Source: Novosphingobium sp.
GTDB lineage: Bacteria; Pseudomonadota; Alphaproteobacteria; Sphingomonadales; Sphingomonadaceae
Assembly (NCBI RefSeq): GCF_039595395.1
Contig: NZ_JBCNLP010000001.1
Coordinates: 3,162,001-3,226,000, forward strand
DNA: 64,000 bases
Direction of reading: 5' to 3'
Shown: piece after piece, positions 51,488-59,866 of the stretch
Layout of the letters: every line of letters begins with the position of its first letter
Numbering within the stretch: position 1 is the first letter of the stretch
Notes under the pieces: model-generated
Databases searched by the model: none
What the model was told of the DNA's origin: nothing
Seen by the model: only the letters and a program-made list of their open reading frames with translations
Position numbers and translations under genes: made by a program

Positions 51488-51501
51488 GTGACACCGGTCA
51501 C
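51488..51501. promoter_or_regulatory. Palindrome upstream of the arabinan receptor
   Basis: GTGACACCGGTCAC has 5-bp inverted arms (GTGAC/GTCAC) around ACCG, 63 bp upstream of the receptor start. The centre-CCGG style is that of LacI/GalR operators; the TGACACC core is also shared with the GntR site at 55533. Either regulator type could bind. Confidence 0.45.
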
Positions 51502-51610
51502 CGCGCCCGTCAAGGGCTATTGTCAGGCGTTGTTCAGCCCGCTTCGCACTGTGATGATTTTGCCATGGAGCAGGCAGATCACGCCGCCTGCCCCATGGAA
51601 TCAGATAGGA

Positions 51611-52636
51611 TCAGATCAGCGGACCATTGGCCACCGGCTGCCCGAAATCGGGCGTGCCATCGGGGCGGTAATGGATCGGCTGGATGCGCGTATGGCGGTT
51701 GGGATCGAACAGCGGATCGCCCTTGATCGCCTCATAATCGCGCGCGTGATAGACCAGCATGTCGCGCCCGGCCTCATCCACGGTGAAGCTGTTGTGGCCG
51801 GGGCCATAGACATGATGAGTCGGACTTGAAACGAACACCGGCTCGCTCGACTTATGCCACACCTTGGCGTCCATCAGATCGGCATCGGCGGGCACGGTCA
51901 GCATCCCCATGCAGTAACGCGCATCGGTCGCGCTGGCCGAATAGGTCATGAAGAGACGCCCATGGCGGATCAGCACCGCAGGCGCCTCATTCACCTTGAA
52001 GCCGCGAATTTCCCACGGCAATTCGGGCACCGACAGCCGCACCGGGGGCTGCGCGAAGGTGGTCGGCGTGGCCAGCGGCGCCAGATAGAGGTTCGAATTC
52101 GTGTCGATCCCCGGCTCCTTCTGCGCCCAGGCCAGCCAATGCCGCCCCTGATGCACAAAGCTGGTGGAATCGAGCGTGAACGTATCCCACGGCGTCTGCA
52201 ACTGCCCCGCCAGCGCCCATGCCGCCTTGAAGGGATCAGCCCCCTGCCCGCGCAGCACATAGGTGCGGATATGGAACTTGTCGTCGCCGTCACCCGCCGC
52301 GAAATAGAAGGACCAGCCCCCGTCGATCCAGTGCAGCTCGGGCGCCCAGATATAGCCCGCCATCTTGCCGGACGCCGGACGGCGCCAGACCACGATCTCC
52401 TCACCCTTGCCCAGACCGCCCAGCGTGCGCGAACGGCGCAGCACCAGCCGGTCATACTCGGGCACCGAGGCGGTCATGTAATACCAGCCGTCGGTGTGGC
52501 GGAAGACCTGCGCATCGGCGCGCTGCCTCACCACCGGGTTGACGATACCGTCACGGGGCCCGCGCGCCAGCACCGGGCCGCTGGCCAGAGCAGCGCCCAG
52601 CAGCGCGCCGCCCACCATCATCTCACGCCGCTGCAT
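51611..52636 (-). CDS. GH43 glycoside hydrolase, probable alpha-L-arabinofuranosidase
   Basis: A 341-residue exported five-bladed beta-propeller. The signal starts MQRREMMVGGALLGAAL with a twin arginine, so Tat export is possible. The GH43 acidic trio is visible: RADAQVFRHTDGWYYMTAS (base Asp), TLDSTSFVHQGRHWLAWAQKE (pKa-tuning Asp) and KVNEAPAVLIRHGRLFMTYS (acid Glu). GPGHNSF is a conserved blade loop. It removes arabinose from arabinan or arabinoxylan fragments; subfamily and linkage are not decided. The start lies 2 bp after the stop of the next GH43 gene, in an operon led by the GH51 gene. Confidence 0.88.
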   Translation of the reverse strand: MQRREMMVGGALLGAALASGPVLARGPRDGIVNPVVRQRADAQVFRHTDGWYYMTASVPEYDRLVLRRSRTLGGLGKGEEIVVWRRPASGKMAGYIWAPELHWIDGGWSFYFAAGDGDDKFHIRTYVLRGQGADPFKAAWALAGQLQTPWDTFTLDSTSFVHQGRHWLAWAQKEPGIDTNSNLYLAPLATPTTFAQPPVRLSVPELPWEIRGFKVNEAPAVLIRHGRLFMTYSASATDARYCMGMLTVPADADLMDAKVWHKSSEPVFVSSPTHHVYGPGHNSFTVDEAGRDMLVYHARDYEAIKGDPLFDPNRHTRIQPIHYRPDGTPDFGQPVANGPLI

Positions 52637-52638
52637 GA

Positions 52639-53664
52639 TCAACGCTCCGCCACCGGCCAGCCGTCGTCGCCCCAATGGATGCGCGCCAGACGCAGGGTGG
52701 AGGCACCGTGGTTCTCCTTGTCATAGGCGTGATAGGCCACGATGTCGGTGCCATCCTTGTCATGCATGAAACCGGCATGGCCGGGGCCGCGGAAACGCTC
52801 CTGCTCGGGCAGATCGGCGCGCAGGAAGATCGTGCCGCCGCCCTGCAGCATCGCGCTGCCATCCTTGCCCAGATAGGGCCCGGTGATCTTGTCGGCGCGC
52901 GACACCACCGTGTAATAGGTGCTGTTCACGCCCTTGCAGCAGTAATCATAGGAGGCGAACAGCCAATAGGCCCCGCCATGGCGCAGGATAAAGGGCGCCT
53001 CGATGGGGGCGGGCGCACCCTCGGGCGCCGGGCGGCGCGCAATGGAGATCGGCTTGGCCTCGGGGTGAAGCGGCTTGCCGGTTTTCGCATCGAGTTCGAC
53101 CAGCTTGATCCCGGTCCAGAAGCTGCCGAAGCTGAGCCAGTGGCGCCCCTGCGCATCCACCGTCGCATTGGGATCGATGGCGTTGTAGTCGTCCGAATTC
53201 TGCGACATCAGCACCAGACCCTCGTCGCGCCAGCCATAGCCGGGCTTGGCAGGATCGAGCGTGGGCGAGGTGAACAGGCCGATCGCCGAACGGTTGCCGC
53301 CAAAGGTCGAGACCGCATAATACAGCCGCCAGCGCCCGTTGACGTAGGAGATATCCGGCGCCCACATCTCCTTGGTGCCGGGCACGGCCTTTTGCGCCCA
53401 GTCGGGGATATGGTCGAACAGCGGCTTGCCGGCGGTCCAATGCACCAGATCCTTCGAGGTGCGGCTGAGCAGATAGCGCCCCGCCTCACCCGGAACGCCG
53501 GTGCCGAAGACGTAATAGGTGTCGCCCTCCCGCGTGATCACCGGATCATGCGTGGGGACCAGATCGCCGGTCAGTTGGGAGTTGAGCGTCGGGCTCTGGG
53601 CCACGGCGGGAACCGTGGCCACAGCGCCCAGCAGGGCCGAGGCGGCGAGAAGCAAGGTCCGCAT
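52639..53664 (-). CDS. GH43 arabinan endo-1,5-alpha-L-arabinosidase-like enzyme
   Basis: A 341-residue exported beta-propeller, signal MRTLLLAASALLGAVATVPAVAQ. The catalytic trio fits GH43 arabinanases: LVPTHDPVITREGDTYYVFGTG (base Asp), YNAIDPNATVDAQGRHWLSFGSFW (Asp) and APIEAPFILRHGGAYWLFASYDYCCKG (acid Glu); the CCKG tract is typical of endo-arabinanases. It would cut the arabinan backbone to oligosaccharides for uptake by the TonB receptor. GAGG nine bases upstream supports the ATG at 53664; a TTG at 53679 would overlap the GH51 stop. It lies between GH51 and the second GH43 with gaps of 11 and 2 bp. Confidence 0.9.
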   Translation of the reverse strand: MRTLLLAASALLGAVATVPAVAQSPTLNSQLTGDLVPTHDPVITREGDTYYVFGTGVPGEAGRYLLSRTSKDLVHWTAGKPLFDHIPDWAQKAVPGTKEMWAPDISYVNGRWRLYYAVSTFGGNRSAIGLFTSPTLDPAKPGYGWRDEGLVLMSQNSDDYNAIDPNATVDAQGRHWLSFGSFWTGIKLVELDAKTGKPLHPEAKPISIARRPAPEGAPAPIEAPFILRHGGAYWLFASYDYCCKGVNSTYYTVVSRADKITGPYLGKDGSAMLQGGGTIFLRADLPEQERFRGPGHAGFMHDKDGTDIVAYHAYDKENHGASTLRLARIHWGDDGWPVAER

Positions 53665-53675
53665 CACAGCCACCC

Positions 53676-55256
53676 TCAATCCAGATCCAGCACCACGACC
53701 GACTTGGCCGGCAGCGTCACCTTCAGCGTCCCGCCCGCCACGCTGGCACCCTTGAAGGGCGCGGGCGCAACGACATTGGGCGCGTTGAAATCATTATGCG
53801 CATTCATCGCGGTGGCGGTGATGATCTGGCCGCTGACACGCGCGGCCTTCACGCCCTCCAAGGCCACCGACAGCGGCGCGGCATGGTTGGGGTCCAGATT
53901 GGCCAGCGCCACATGCACCTTGCCATCCTTGCCCTTCACCGCCGAGGCGCTGATCCCCGGCACACTCCACTTGCCCTCGCCGTAAGTCGGGCCCTTCACG
54001 CTGATCGGCAGCACGGTGGCGTCCTGCCACGGGCGGTACAGCGCGAAGACGTGATAGGTCGGCGTCAGCACCATCTTGGGGCCATCGGTCAGGATCATCG
54101 CCTGAAGCACATTGACCATCTGCGCCACGGCGGTCAGCCGCACGCGGTCGGCATGATGGGCAAAGATGTTGAGCGAGATCGCCGCCACCAGCGCGTCGCG
54201 CATGGTGTTCTGCTGGTGCAGGAAGCCGGGGTTGGTGCCCTTTTCGCCCGCGAACCAGGTGCCCCATTCGTCCACCGCCAGGAAGATGCGCTTCTTGGGA
54301 TCATACTTGTCCATGATCGCGCTGTGGCGGGTGATGAGATCGTCGATGCGGTTGGCCTCGGACAGGGTTTCCTGCCAGCCGCTCTCGTCGAACTCGGTCG
54401 CCGAGGCGCGCGGCGGCCACTGGCCGGGCACGGTGTAGTAATGCAGCGAGAGGCCGTCGACCTTGTCTCCGGCGATCTTCATCATCGCCTCGGTCCAGGC
54501 GTAATCGTCGACATTGGCGCCCGAGGCGACCTTGATCGTATGCGCGCCCTCGGGCAGCTTGATGAAGGTGCTGTAGCGGCGCGTCTCATCCGCCGCGAAT
54601 TCGGCGCGCATGTTGCCGCCGCAGCCCCACAGCTCATTGCCGATGCCGAAATAGGGCACAGCCCAGGGCGCCTTGTGACCATTGGCGGCGCGCTCATCGG
54701 CCAGCGCTCCGGCGGGCGCGGTCATATACTCGACCCACTCGGCCATTTCGCGCGGCGTGCCGTCGCCGACATTGCCCGAAATATAGGCCTCGGCGCCGAT
54801 CTGCTCGACCAGATCCATATATTCATGCGTGCCCACGCGGTTGGGCTCGGTCACGCCGCCCCAATGGGTGTTGACCTTGACCGGGCGCTTGGTGGGATCG
54901 CCGATGCCTTCGCGCCAGTGATATTCGTCGGCAAAGCAGCCGCCCGGCCAGCGCACCATCGGCACCTTGAGCGCCCGCAGCGCCCCCACCACGTCATTGC
55001 GGAAGCCGCGCGTGTTGGGGATGGCAGAATCCGTGCCGACCCAGAGCCCGCCATAGATGCCGGTGCCCAGATGCTCGGCGAACTGGGTGAAGATATGGCG
55101 GTCATAGGTGGCGCCGGGGTGGTCGGCCTCCAGCGTCGCCGTGGCTGGCTGAGCCGCCGGAGCCTGCGCCCCTGCCTCCTTCGCTGCCGCCTGCATCGCA
55201 CCGCAAGAAACCGACAGCAGCAGAGCCGCCGCCATCATACGCCTGACCATCACCAT
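53676..55256 (-). CDS. GH51 alpha-N-arabinofuranosidase
   Basis: A 526-residue retaining enzyme that releases L-arabinose from the non-reducing ends of arabinan or arabinoxylan. Signal: MVRRMMAAALLLSVSCGAMQAAA. The domain is recognisable from FTQFAEHLGTGIYGGLWVG, VPMVRWPGGCFADEYHWREGIG (substrate-binding Arg), YFGIGNELWGCGGNM (acid/base Glu) and FLAVDEWGTWF (nucleophile Glu). A C-terminal beta-sandwich follows. GGGAG five bases before the ATG at 55256 decides the start; the upstream frame to 55325 has no ribosome site. Most GH51 enzymes are cytosolic, so the clear signal peptide here points to a periplasmic form. It is first in its operon. Confidence 0.92.
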   Translation of the reverse strand: MVMVRRMMAAALLLSVSCGAMQAAAKEAGAQAPAAQPATATLEADHPGATYDRHIFTQFAEHLGTGIYGGLWVGTDSAIPNTRGFRNDVVGALRALKVPMVRWPGGCFADEYHWREGIGDPTKRPVKVNTHWGGVTEPNRVGTHEYMDLVEQIGAEAYISGNVGDGTPREMAEWVEYMTAPAGALADERAANGHKAPWAVPYFGIGNELWGCGGNMRAEFAADETRRYSTFIKLPEGAHTIKVASGANVDDYAWTEAMMKIAGDKVDGLSLHYYTVPGQWPPRASATEFDESGWQETLSEANRIDDLITRHSAIMDKYDPKKRIFLAVDEWGTWFAGEKGTNPGFLHQQNTMRDALVAAISLNIFAHHADRVRLTAVAQMVNVLQAMILTDGPKMVLTPTYHVFALYRPWQDATVLPISVKGPTYGEGKWSVPGISASAVKGKDGKVHVALANLDPNHAAPLSVALEGVKAARVSGQIITATAMNAHNDFNAPNVVAPAPFKGASVAGGTLKVTLPAKSVVVLDLD

Positions 55257-55481
55257 ATCGACTCCCAATAGTTCGATCTTTATCCGGGCGCGGATCGCCC
55301 TTCGAGAGGAAGCGGAGCGCAGCAAAACCTGCCCCGCGCATCGCGGATGCGGGCCGGGTCATGATTGCTACAGTCCAGAATCATCCATCGCGCTTCGCCC
55401 GATCCTCGCATGTTGCGCGAAAATCCGGGCCTGAAAGGCGATGGGCGTCACTCAAGCCCCTCGAATTCATCAATCTATCAA

Positions 55482-55494
55482 TTACTCCTACTTA
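55482..55494. promoter_or_regulatory. TTACTCCTACT motif, copy 1
   Basis: TTACTCCTACTTA occurs about 80 bp ahead of the GntR gene. Its first 11 bases recur exactly at 62514, ahead of the dehydrogenase gene of the same pathway. It is a candidate operator or activator site shared by the arabinose genes. Confidence 0.4.
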
Positions 55495-55532
55495 ATTGAG
55501 ATTTTTCTCGATGGCAAACGCTGTTTTGGCTA

Positions 55533-55543
55533 TGGTGACACCA
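55533..55543. promoter_or_regulatory. Candidate GntR (FadR-type) operator, site 1
   Basis: TGGTGACACCA fits the FadR-subfamily pattern TnGTnnnACnA and is a 4-bp-armed palindrome. It lies 18 bp before the preferred GntR start at 55562, where it would allow autoregulation. Confidence 0.5.
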
Positions 55544-55561
55544 GATCACGAGAGAAGCACA

Positions 55562-56362
55562 TTGAGCCAGTCCGACGACACCGCAAAACAGTCGCCCTCC
55601 ACCATCCAAGATGTGCAGCCCGAAACGCCCAAGCCCAAGCGCGGAACCGGGCGGCGGCTGCATGGCGCCATCGCCTACAAGCTGGGGACCGACATCGTCT
55701 CGGGCGTCTATGCGCCGGGCACCGTGCTCTCCAGCGAGGTCGAATTTTCCGAGGCGCTCGACGTTTCGCGCGGCGCCTTCCGCGAGGCGATGCAGGTGCT
55801 GGCGGCCAAAGGCCTCGTCGAAAGCCGCCCCAAGGCCGGCACCCGCGTGCTGCCCCGCACCCGCTGGAACCTGCTCGACCCGGATGTCCTCGCCTGGGCC
55901 TTCTCCGGCGAGCCCGACCCCTCCTTCGTGCGCGGCATTTTCGAACTGCGCGCCATCGTCGAGCCCGGCGCCGCCCGCCTCGCCGCCGAGCGCCGCGACC
56001 GCGAGGACCTGCGCGCCATGAAGGACGCCCTCTCCGCGATGCGCCGCCACACGCTGGCCACCGACGCCGGGCGCGCCGCCGACCGCGATTTCCACGATGC
56101 CATCCTGCGCGCCACCCGTAACGATGCGCTGATCGTGCTGTCGGCCTCGATCGGCTCGGCGGTGCACTGGACGACGCAGTACAAGCAGCGGTCGCGAGCC
56201 CTGCCGCGTAATCCGATCCCCGATCACGCCAAGGTTTATGACGCGATTGCCGCCGGTGATGGCGATGCGGCGGCGGCGGCGATGCGCTTCCTCGTCGATC
56301 TCGCTCTGGAAGATACGCGGGAGGAAATGAGTCAGGCCATGAAGGGGCAGCAGGAAGATTAA
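55562..56362 (+). CDS. GntR-family regulator, FadR/FCD subgroup
   Basis: A 266-residue regulator, preferred start TTG 55562 with GAGAAG upstream (alternatives ATG 55511 and 55532). The winged helix covers about residues 35-100 (YKLGTDIVSGVYAPGTVLSSEVEFSEALDVSRGAFREAMQVLAAKGLVESRPKAGTRVL). The FCD ligand domain follows with FVRGIFELRAIVEPGAARLAAE and ADRDFHDAILRATRND, and the late metal-binding His is seen in DHAKVYDAIAAGD. FCD regulators sense acids or sugar acids such as arabonate or keto-deoxy acids. It sits between the arabinanase operon and the oxidative arabinose operon and most likely controls both. The effector is inferred. Confidence 0.88.
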   Translation: MSQSDDTAKQSPSTIQDVQPETPKPKRGTGRRLHGAIAYKLGTDIVSGVYAPGTVLSSEVEFSEALDVSRGAFREAMQVLAAKGLVESRPKAGTRVLPRTRWNLLDPDVLAWAFSGEPDPSFVRGIFELRAIVEPGAARLAAERRDREDLRAMKDALSAMRRHTLATDAGRAADRDFHDAILRATRNDALIVLSASIGSAVHWTTQYKQRSRALPRNPIPDHAKVYDAIAAGDGDAAAAAMRFLVDLALEDTREEMSQAMKGQQED

Positions 56363-56364
56363 AA

Positions 56365-56395
56365 TGCGAGGGGGTTACCCCCTCGCGCTCCCATG
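56365..56395. repeat. GCGAGGGGG hairpin element, copy 1
   Basis: Begins 2 bp after the GntR stop. The stem GCGAGGGGG/CCCCCTCGC has a TTA loop and is followed by GCTCCCATGA. The same 31-bp sequence is present in inverted orientation at 57037-57068. Each copy directly follows a gene end, so each probably works as a terminator. Confidence 0.85.
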
Positions 56396-56440
56396 AATGT
56401 CTATGTTTGCGCACAACCTATCGGTTAGGCACGGGTTCTG

Positions 56441-56499
56441 AGCGCCGCAGGCTCTAAAATCGATGGCACTGTGCCAGAGATTTAAGAGCCTGCGGCGCT
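56441..56499. repeat. 15-bp-armed hairpin
   Basis: Perfect arms AGCGCCGCAGGCTCT (56441-56455) and AGAGCCTGCGGCGCT (56485-56499) enclose 29 nt that themselves contain GGCAC/GTGCC. A T-rich run (TTTGATTTTT) follows on the plus strand, as in an intrinsic terminator. Confidence 0.75.
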
Positions 56500-56544
56500 T
56501 TGATTTTTGCGCAAGGTCGAGCCCTTGGCGCGAGGTAGACAATA

Positions 56545-56585
56545 AAGGGATTGCAAAGGGCGATGGCCCTTTGCCCGCCGGAGGC
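56545..56585. repeat. GCAAAGGGC hairpin repeat, copy 2
   Basis: Identical to 22670-22710 except one base in the loop (G for A). It has the same orientation on the plus strand and contains the 9-bp stem GCAAAGGGC/GCCCTTTGC. Confidence 0.85.
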
Positions 56586-57036
56586 ATACCTCCCCATCTT
56601 GACATTTAACCCATATGGTTATAGAAACCTCGATTGGATCAGCCCAGGCCAGGCTATATCCAACCACAGGGCCGATGCGGCACGGGATCGGACGGTGAGC
56701 AGCCGGAAGACTTCCGCGACGCCTCCCCCACGCTTCGGAATTTACGAGAGGCGGCTCATATGCGAGCCCGTGCCCGCCCTCGCCGAAGACGCAGGGCCGA
56801 GCCGGAGTTTGTGGGGGCGCCCTCATCCGGCCATTCGCGACTGTAGGCGTGCCCTGACGCCCGTCCGACCATGGGCGCGTGTCCGCATCGGCCCTTTTCG
56901 CCGTATGCTGCTGGAGCCATTTTGCGAAGATGAGCGCGGCATGGCGCAAGCCTTTGCCGTTCGTTGTAGGATATCAGCGCAAGGGCGAGATCGAACGCGG
57001 TGCTTTCAACATCTCCCAAGCTTGCGTCGGGAGACG

Positions 57037-57068
57037 TCATGGGAGCGCGAGGGGGTAACCCCCTCGCA
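57037..57068. repeat. GCGAGGGGG hairpin element, copy 2 (inverted)
   Basis: Reverse complement of 56365-56395, placed 14 bp after the stop of the minus-strand lactonase gene. Relative to its gene it has the same orientation as copy 1 has to the GntR gene. Confidence 0.85.
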
Positions 57069-57082
57069 TTTCTCTTTTTAAT

Positions 57083-57961
57083 TTAACCCACTACCCCCGC
57101 ATAGGCATGCGACGGATTCCCGCGAATCCCTCCCGTATCCACCTCGAACAAAGCACCGTCATGCTCGCTCTCCGGCAGGCCGATGGCGGCGGAAGTGACG
57201 AAGAGCCGGTCCAGCCCCTCGCCCGCGAAGGCCATGTTGGTGATGCGGCGGGCGGGCAGGGTGATGCTGCGCTCCAGACGCCCCTCGGGATCGAAGCGGC
57301 TGATGCGGCCGCCATCCCAGTGGGCGACCCAGAGGAAGCCCTCGGCGTCGCAGTTCATGCCATCGGGGTAGCCGTCGGCCTCGGTGAACTGGATGAAGGC
57401 TTCGCGCTTTGCCGCGCCGCTTTCATGGCGGGCGAAGCGGTAGATCAGGCGCTTGCTGCTGTCGGCGTGGTAGAGCCACTGGCCACAGGGCGAGAGGCCG
57501 GGGCCGTTGGGCACGCCGTAGTCGGTGTCGATCCGGTTCCATGTGCCCTCGGGCGAGAGGCGGTAGAGCGAGCCGCTTTGCTGCTGCTCGGTCATGTCCA
57601 TGGTGCCGCACCAGATGGCGCCGGTGGAATCGGCCTTGCCGTCGTTCATGCGGTTGTCGGGCAGATGGGGCTCGGGGCCGGAGCGGGGGCCGATAGCGAG
57701 CGGGTCAAGCGTGATGCGGGCGATGCCGCTGCGGAAGCCGCCGACGAAGCCGCCTTGCGTATGCTCCACCACCCAGCCGAGGGGTTCGGGCATGGCGAAA
57801 CGCTCGATCTGGCCGGTGGCCAAGGTCAGGCGGTTGAGCGCGGGGGCGAGGATATCGACCCAGTAGAAGGCCCCGTCGCGCGCGCACCACAGGGCGCCCT
57901 CGCCCAACGTGTCGCGTGTGTCGCGGGCGATTTGTCGCACCTTTGTCCGCACCGTGCTCAT
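57083..57961 (-). CDS. SMP-30/gluconolactonase family lactonase, probable L-arabinolactonase
   Basis: A 292-residue six-bladed beta-propeller metal lactonase. The metal ligands are visible: RDTLGEGALWCA (Glu), LPDNRMNDGKAD (Asn), GVPNGPGLSPCGQWLYHADS (Asn and nearby) and YPDGMNCDAEGFLWVA (Asp). In this operon it should open L-arabinono-1,4-lactone to L-arabonate, step 2 of the oxidative route. Of two in-frame starts (57970 and 57961) the second has GAGG at a workable distance. It is the last gene of the minus-strand operon that begins with galM. Gluconolactonase is the alternative by sequence; context favours the pentose lactone. Confidence 0.87.
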   Translation of the reverse strand: MSTVRTKVRQIARDTRDTLGEGALWCARDGAFYWVDILAPALNRLTLATGQIERFAMPEPLGWVVEHTQGGFVGGFRSGIARITLDPLAIGPRSGPEPHLPDNRMNDGKADSTGAIWCGTMDMTEQQQSGSLYRLSPEGTWNRIDTDYGVPNGPGLSPCGQWLYHADSSKRLIYRFARHESGAAKREAFIQFTEADGYPDGMNCDAEGFLWVAHWDGGRISRFDPEGRLERSITLPARRITNMAFAGEGLDRLFVTSAAIGLPESEHDGALFEVDTGGIRGNPSHAYAGVVG

Positions 57962-57988
57962 GGTCGTCATCCTCTTTTATGCGCGAAG

Positions 57989-58017
57989 CGGCTGGCCCGA
58001 TGGACTCGGGCCAACCG
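57989..58017 (-). terminator. Intercistronic hairpin between dehydratase and lactonase
   Basis: TGGCCCGA pairs perfectly with TCGGGCCA around five bases, extended by CGG/CCG beyond one bulge on each side. It lies in the 75-bp gap after the dehydratase stop. There is no T tract, so it is more likely an RNA stabiliser or weak attenuator than a full terminator. Confidence 0.45.
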
Positions 58018-58036
58018 CTCCGGTTTGGCACAGGGC

Positions 58037-59832
58037 TTAGTGGTTGTCGCGCGGCAGGCCCATGGTCTGGGCGATGCGCTGGTACTTTTCGGAGCCTTCC
58101 AGAATGGCGCCGGTGTTCATCTGGCCGACCAGATTGCGCTGGATTTCCTGCCAGGGCGTCTGGCTGGCGGGATAGGGGAAGCCGCCCTTGGCCGCCAGGG
58201 CGTTGCGGCGTTCGGCCAGTTCCTCATCGGAAATCAGCACATTGACGGTGCCCTTGCGCAGGTCGATGCGCACCCGGTCGCCGGTTTCCAGCAGGGCCAG
58301 ACCGCCCATCGCCGCCGCCTCGGGCGAGGCGTTGAGGATCGAGGGGCTGCCCGAGGTGCCCGACTGGCGCCCATCGCCGATGCAGGGCAGAGCGCCGACG
58401 CCCTCGGTGATGAGATAGGCGGGCGGGCGCATGTTCACCACCTCGGCGGCACCGGGGTAGCCGATGGGGCCCGCGCCGCGCATGAACATCAGCGTTTCGG
58501 GGGTGATGCCGACGGCGGGGTCATCGATGCGATGGTGGTAGTCCTCCGGCCCGTCGAAGACCACGGCGGGGCCTTCGAAGGCTTCGGGGTCGTTGGGGTT
58601 GGAGAGGTAGCGGGCGCGGAACTCATCCGAGATCACGCTGGTCTTCATGATCGCGGCATCGAAGAGATTGCCGCTCAGCACGAGGAAACCGGCCTCTTCC
58701 TTGAAGGGCTTTTCGAAGGGGAAGATGACCTTCTCGTCCTCGATGGTGGCATCGCGGCAATTGTCGCCCATGGTCTGGCCGTTGACGGTGATCGCGCCCT
58801 CGCGGATCAGGCCCTGACCCATCAGCTGGGCGACCACGGCAGGCACGCCGCCCGCGCGGTAGTAATCCTCGCCCAGATATTCGCCGGCAGGCTGCAGGTT
58901 CACCAGCAGCGGCACCTTATGGCCCAGATCCTGCCAGTCGGTCAGCGGCAGGTCGACGCCGATATGGCGCGCGATGGCGGCCAGATGGATCGGCCATTGG
59001 TGCTGCCGCCGATCGCCGAGTTGACGACGATGGCGTTGTGGAAGGCGTCCAGCGTCAGGATGTCGGAGGGTTTCAGATCCTCACGCACCATGTCGACAAT
59101 ACGCTTGCCGGTGCGCCATGCGCATTCCTGACGGTCGCGGTAGGGGGCGGGGATGGCCGCGCTGCCGGGCAGCATCATGCCCAGCGCCTCGGCCAGCGAG
59201 TTCATCGTGGTGGCCGTGCCCATGGTGTTGCAATAGCCGGTGCTGGGCGCCGAGGAGGCCACCAGCTTGATGAAGCCCTCATCGTCGATCTCGCCGGCGG
59301 CCAGCATCTGGCGGCCCTTCCACACGATGGTGCCGCTGCCGGTGCGCTCGCCCTTGTGCCAGCCGTTGAGCATCGGGCCCACCGACAGAGCGATGGCCGG
59401 AATGTTGACCGTGGCCGCCGCCATCAGCAGCGCCGGGGTGGTCTTGTCGCAGCCGGTGGTCAGCACCACGCCGTCGAGCGGGTAGCCATACATCGCCTCG
59501 ACCAGCGCGAGATAGGCCAGATTGCGGTCGAGCCCGGCGGTGGGGCGCTTGCCGGTTTCCTGAATGGGGTGGACCGGGAATTCCAGCGCGATGCCGCCCT
59601 GTTCGCGAATGCCCTCGCGGATGCGCTCGGCCAGCACGAGGTGGTGGCGGTTGCAGGGCGACAGGTCGCTGCCGGTCTGGGCGATGCCGATGATCGGCTT
59701 GCCGCTGCGCAGCTCCTCAAGGCTGAGGCCGAAGTTGAGGTAACGCTCCAGATAGAGCGAGGTCATGTCGATGTTTTCGGGGTTGTCGAACCAGGCGCGG
59801 CTGCGAAGCTTGGTGGGTTGCTTGTCGGTCAT
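58037..59832 (-). pseudogene. L-arabonate dehydratase (IlvD/Edd family), interrupted by a frameshift
   Basis: Dehydrates L-arabonate to 2-keto-3-deoxy-L-arabonate using a [2Fe-2S] cluster. Cluster cysteines are present in DLSPCNRHH, TTGCDKTTPA and TGYCNTMGTA. The late motif CIGDGRQSGTSGSPSI is also present. The 1796-bp span is one base short of 599 codons: the first frame reads from 59832 to GGSTNGRSIW and stops at 58942, while homologous protein continues in another frame (LAAIARHIGVDLPLTDWQDLGHKVPLLVNLQ) to the stop at 58037. The break lies at about 58988-58998, where AATGGCCGATCC stands for an expected AATGCCCCGATCC. Apart from this base the gene looks under normal selection, so a sequencing slip is possible. 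Confidence 0.85.
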
Positions 59833-59866
59833 GGGTCTCTCGGTATGCGGGTCAGCGCCAGTGGGT

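Larger units (their letters stand above)
55257..55561. other. Divergent control region between the GH51 operon and the GntR gene
   Basis: A 305-bp gap. It holds the TTACTCCTACT motif (55482), a FadR-type site (55533) and an AT-rich segment (55468-55515) suited to a promoter for the GntR gene. A further ATG at 55511 opens the GntR frame, but the operator would then lie inside the coding region. No small gene is evident. Confidence 0.5.
56363..57082. other. 720-bp non-coding block of palindromes
   Basis: Lies between the convergent stops of the GntR and lactonase genes. It is flanked by an inverted pair of identical 31-bp elements and holds a 15-bp-armed hairpin, a copy of the GCAAAGGGC repeat, and at least one more inverted repeat (ACATCTCCC/GGGAGACGT, 57009-57037). 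Open frames across it have no codon bias or recognisable domain. It may be a decayed mobile or gene remnant. Confidence 0.6.

Noticed and set aside
56551..57081. 176-codon frame across the 56.4-57.1 kb gap as a gene
   Set aside because: It runs through the palindromic elements, ends inside a terminator hairpin and has no codon bias or recognisable domain.
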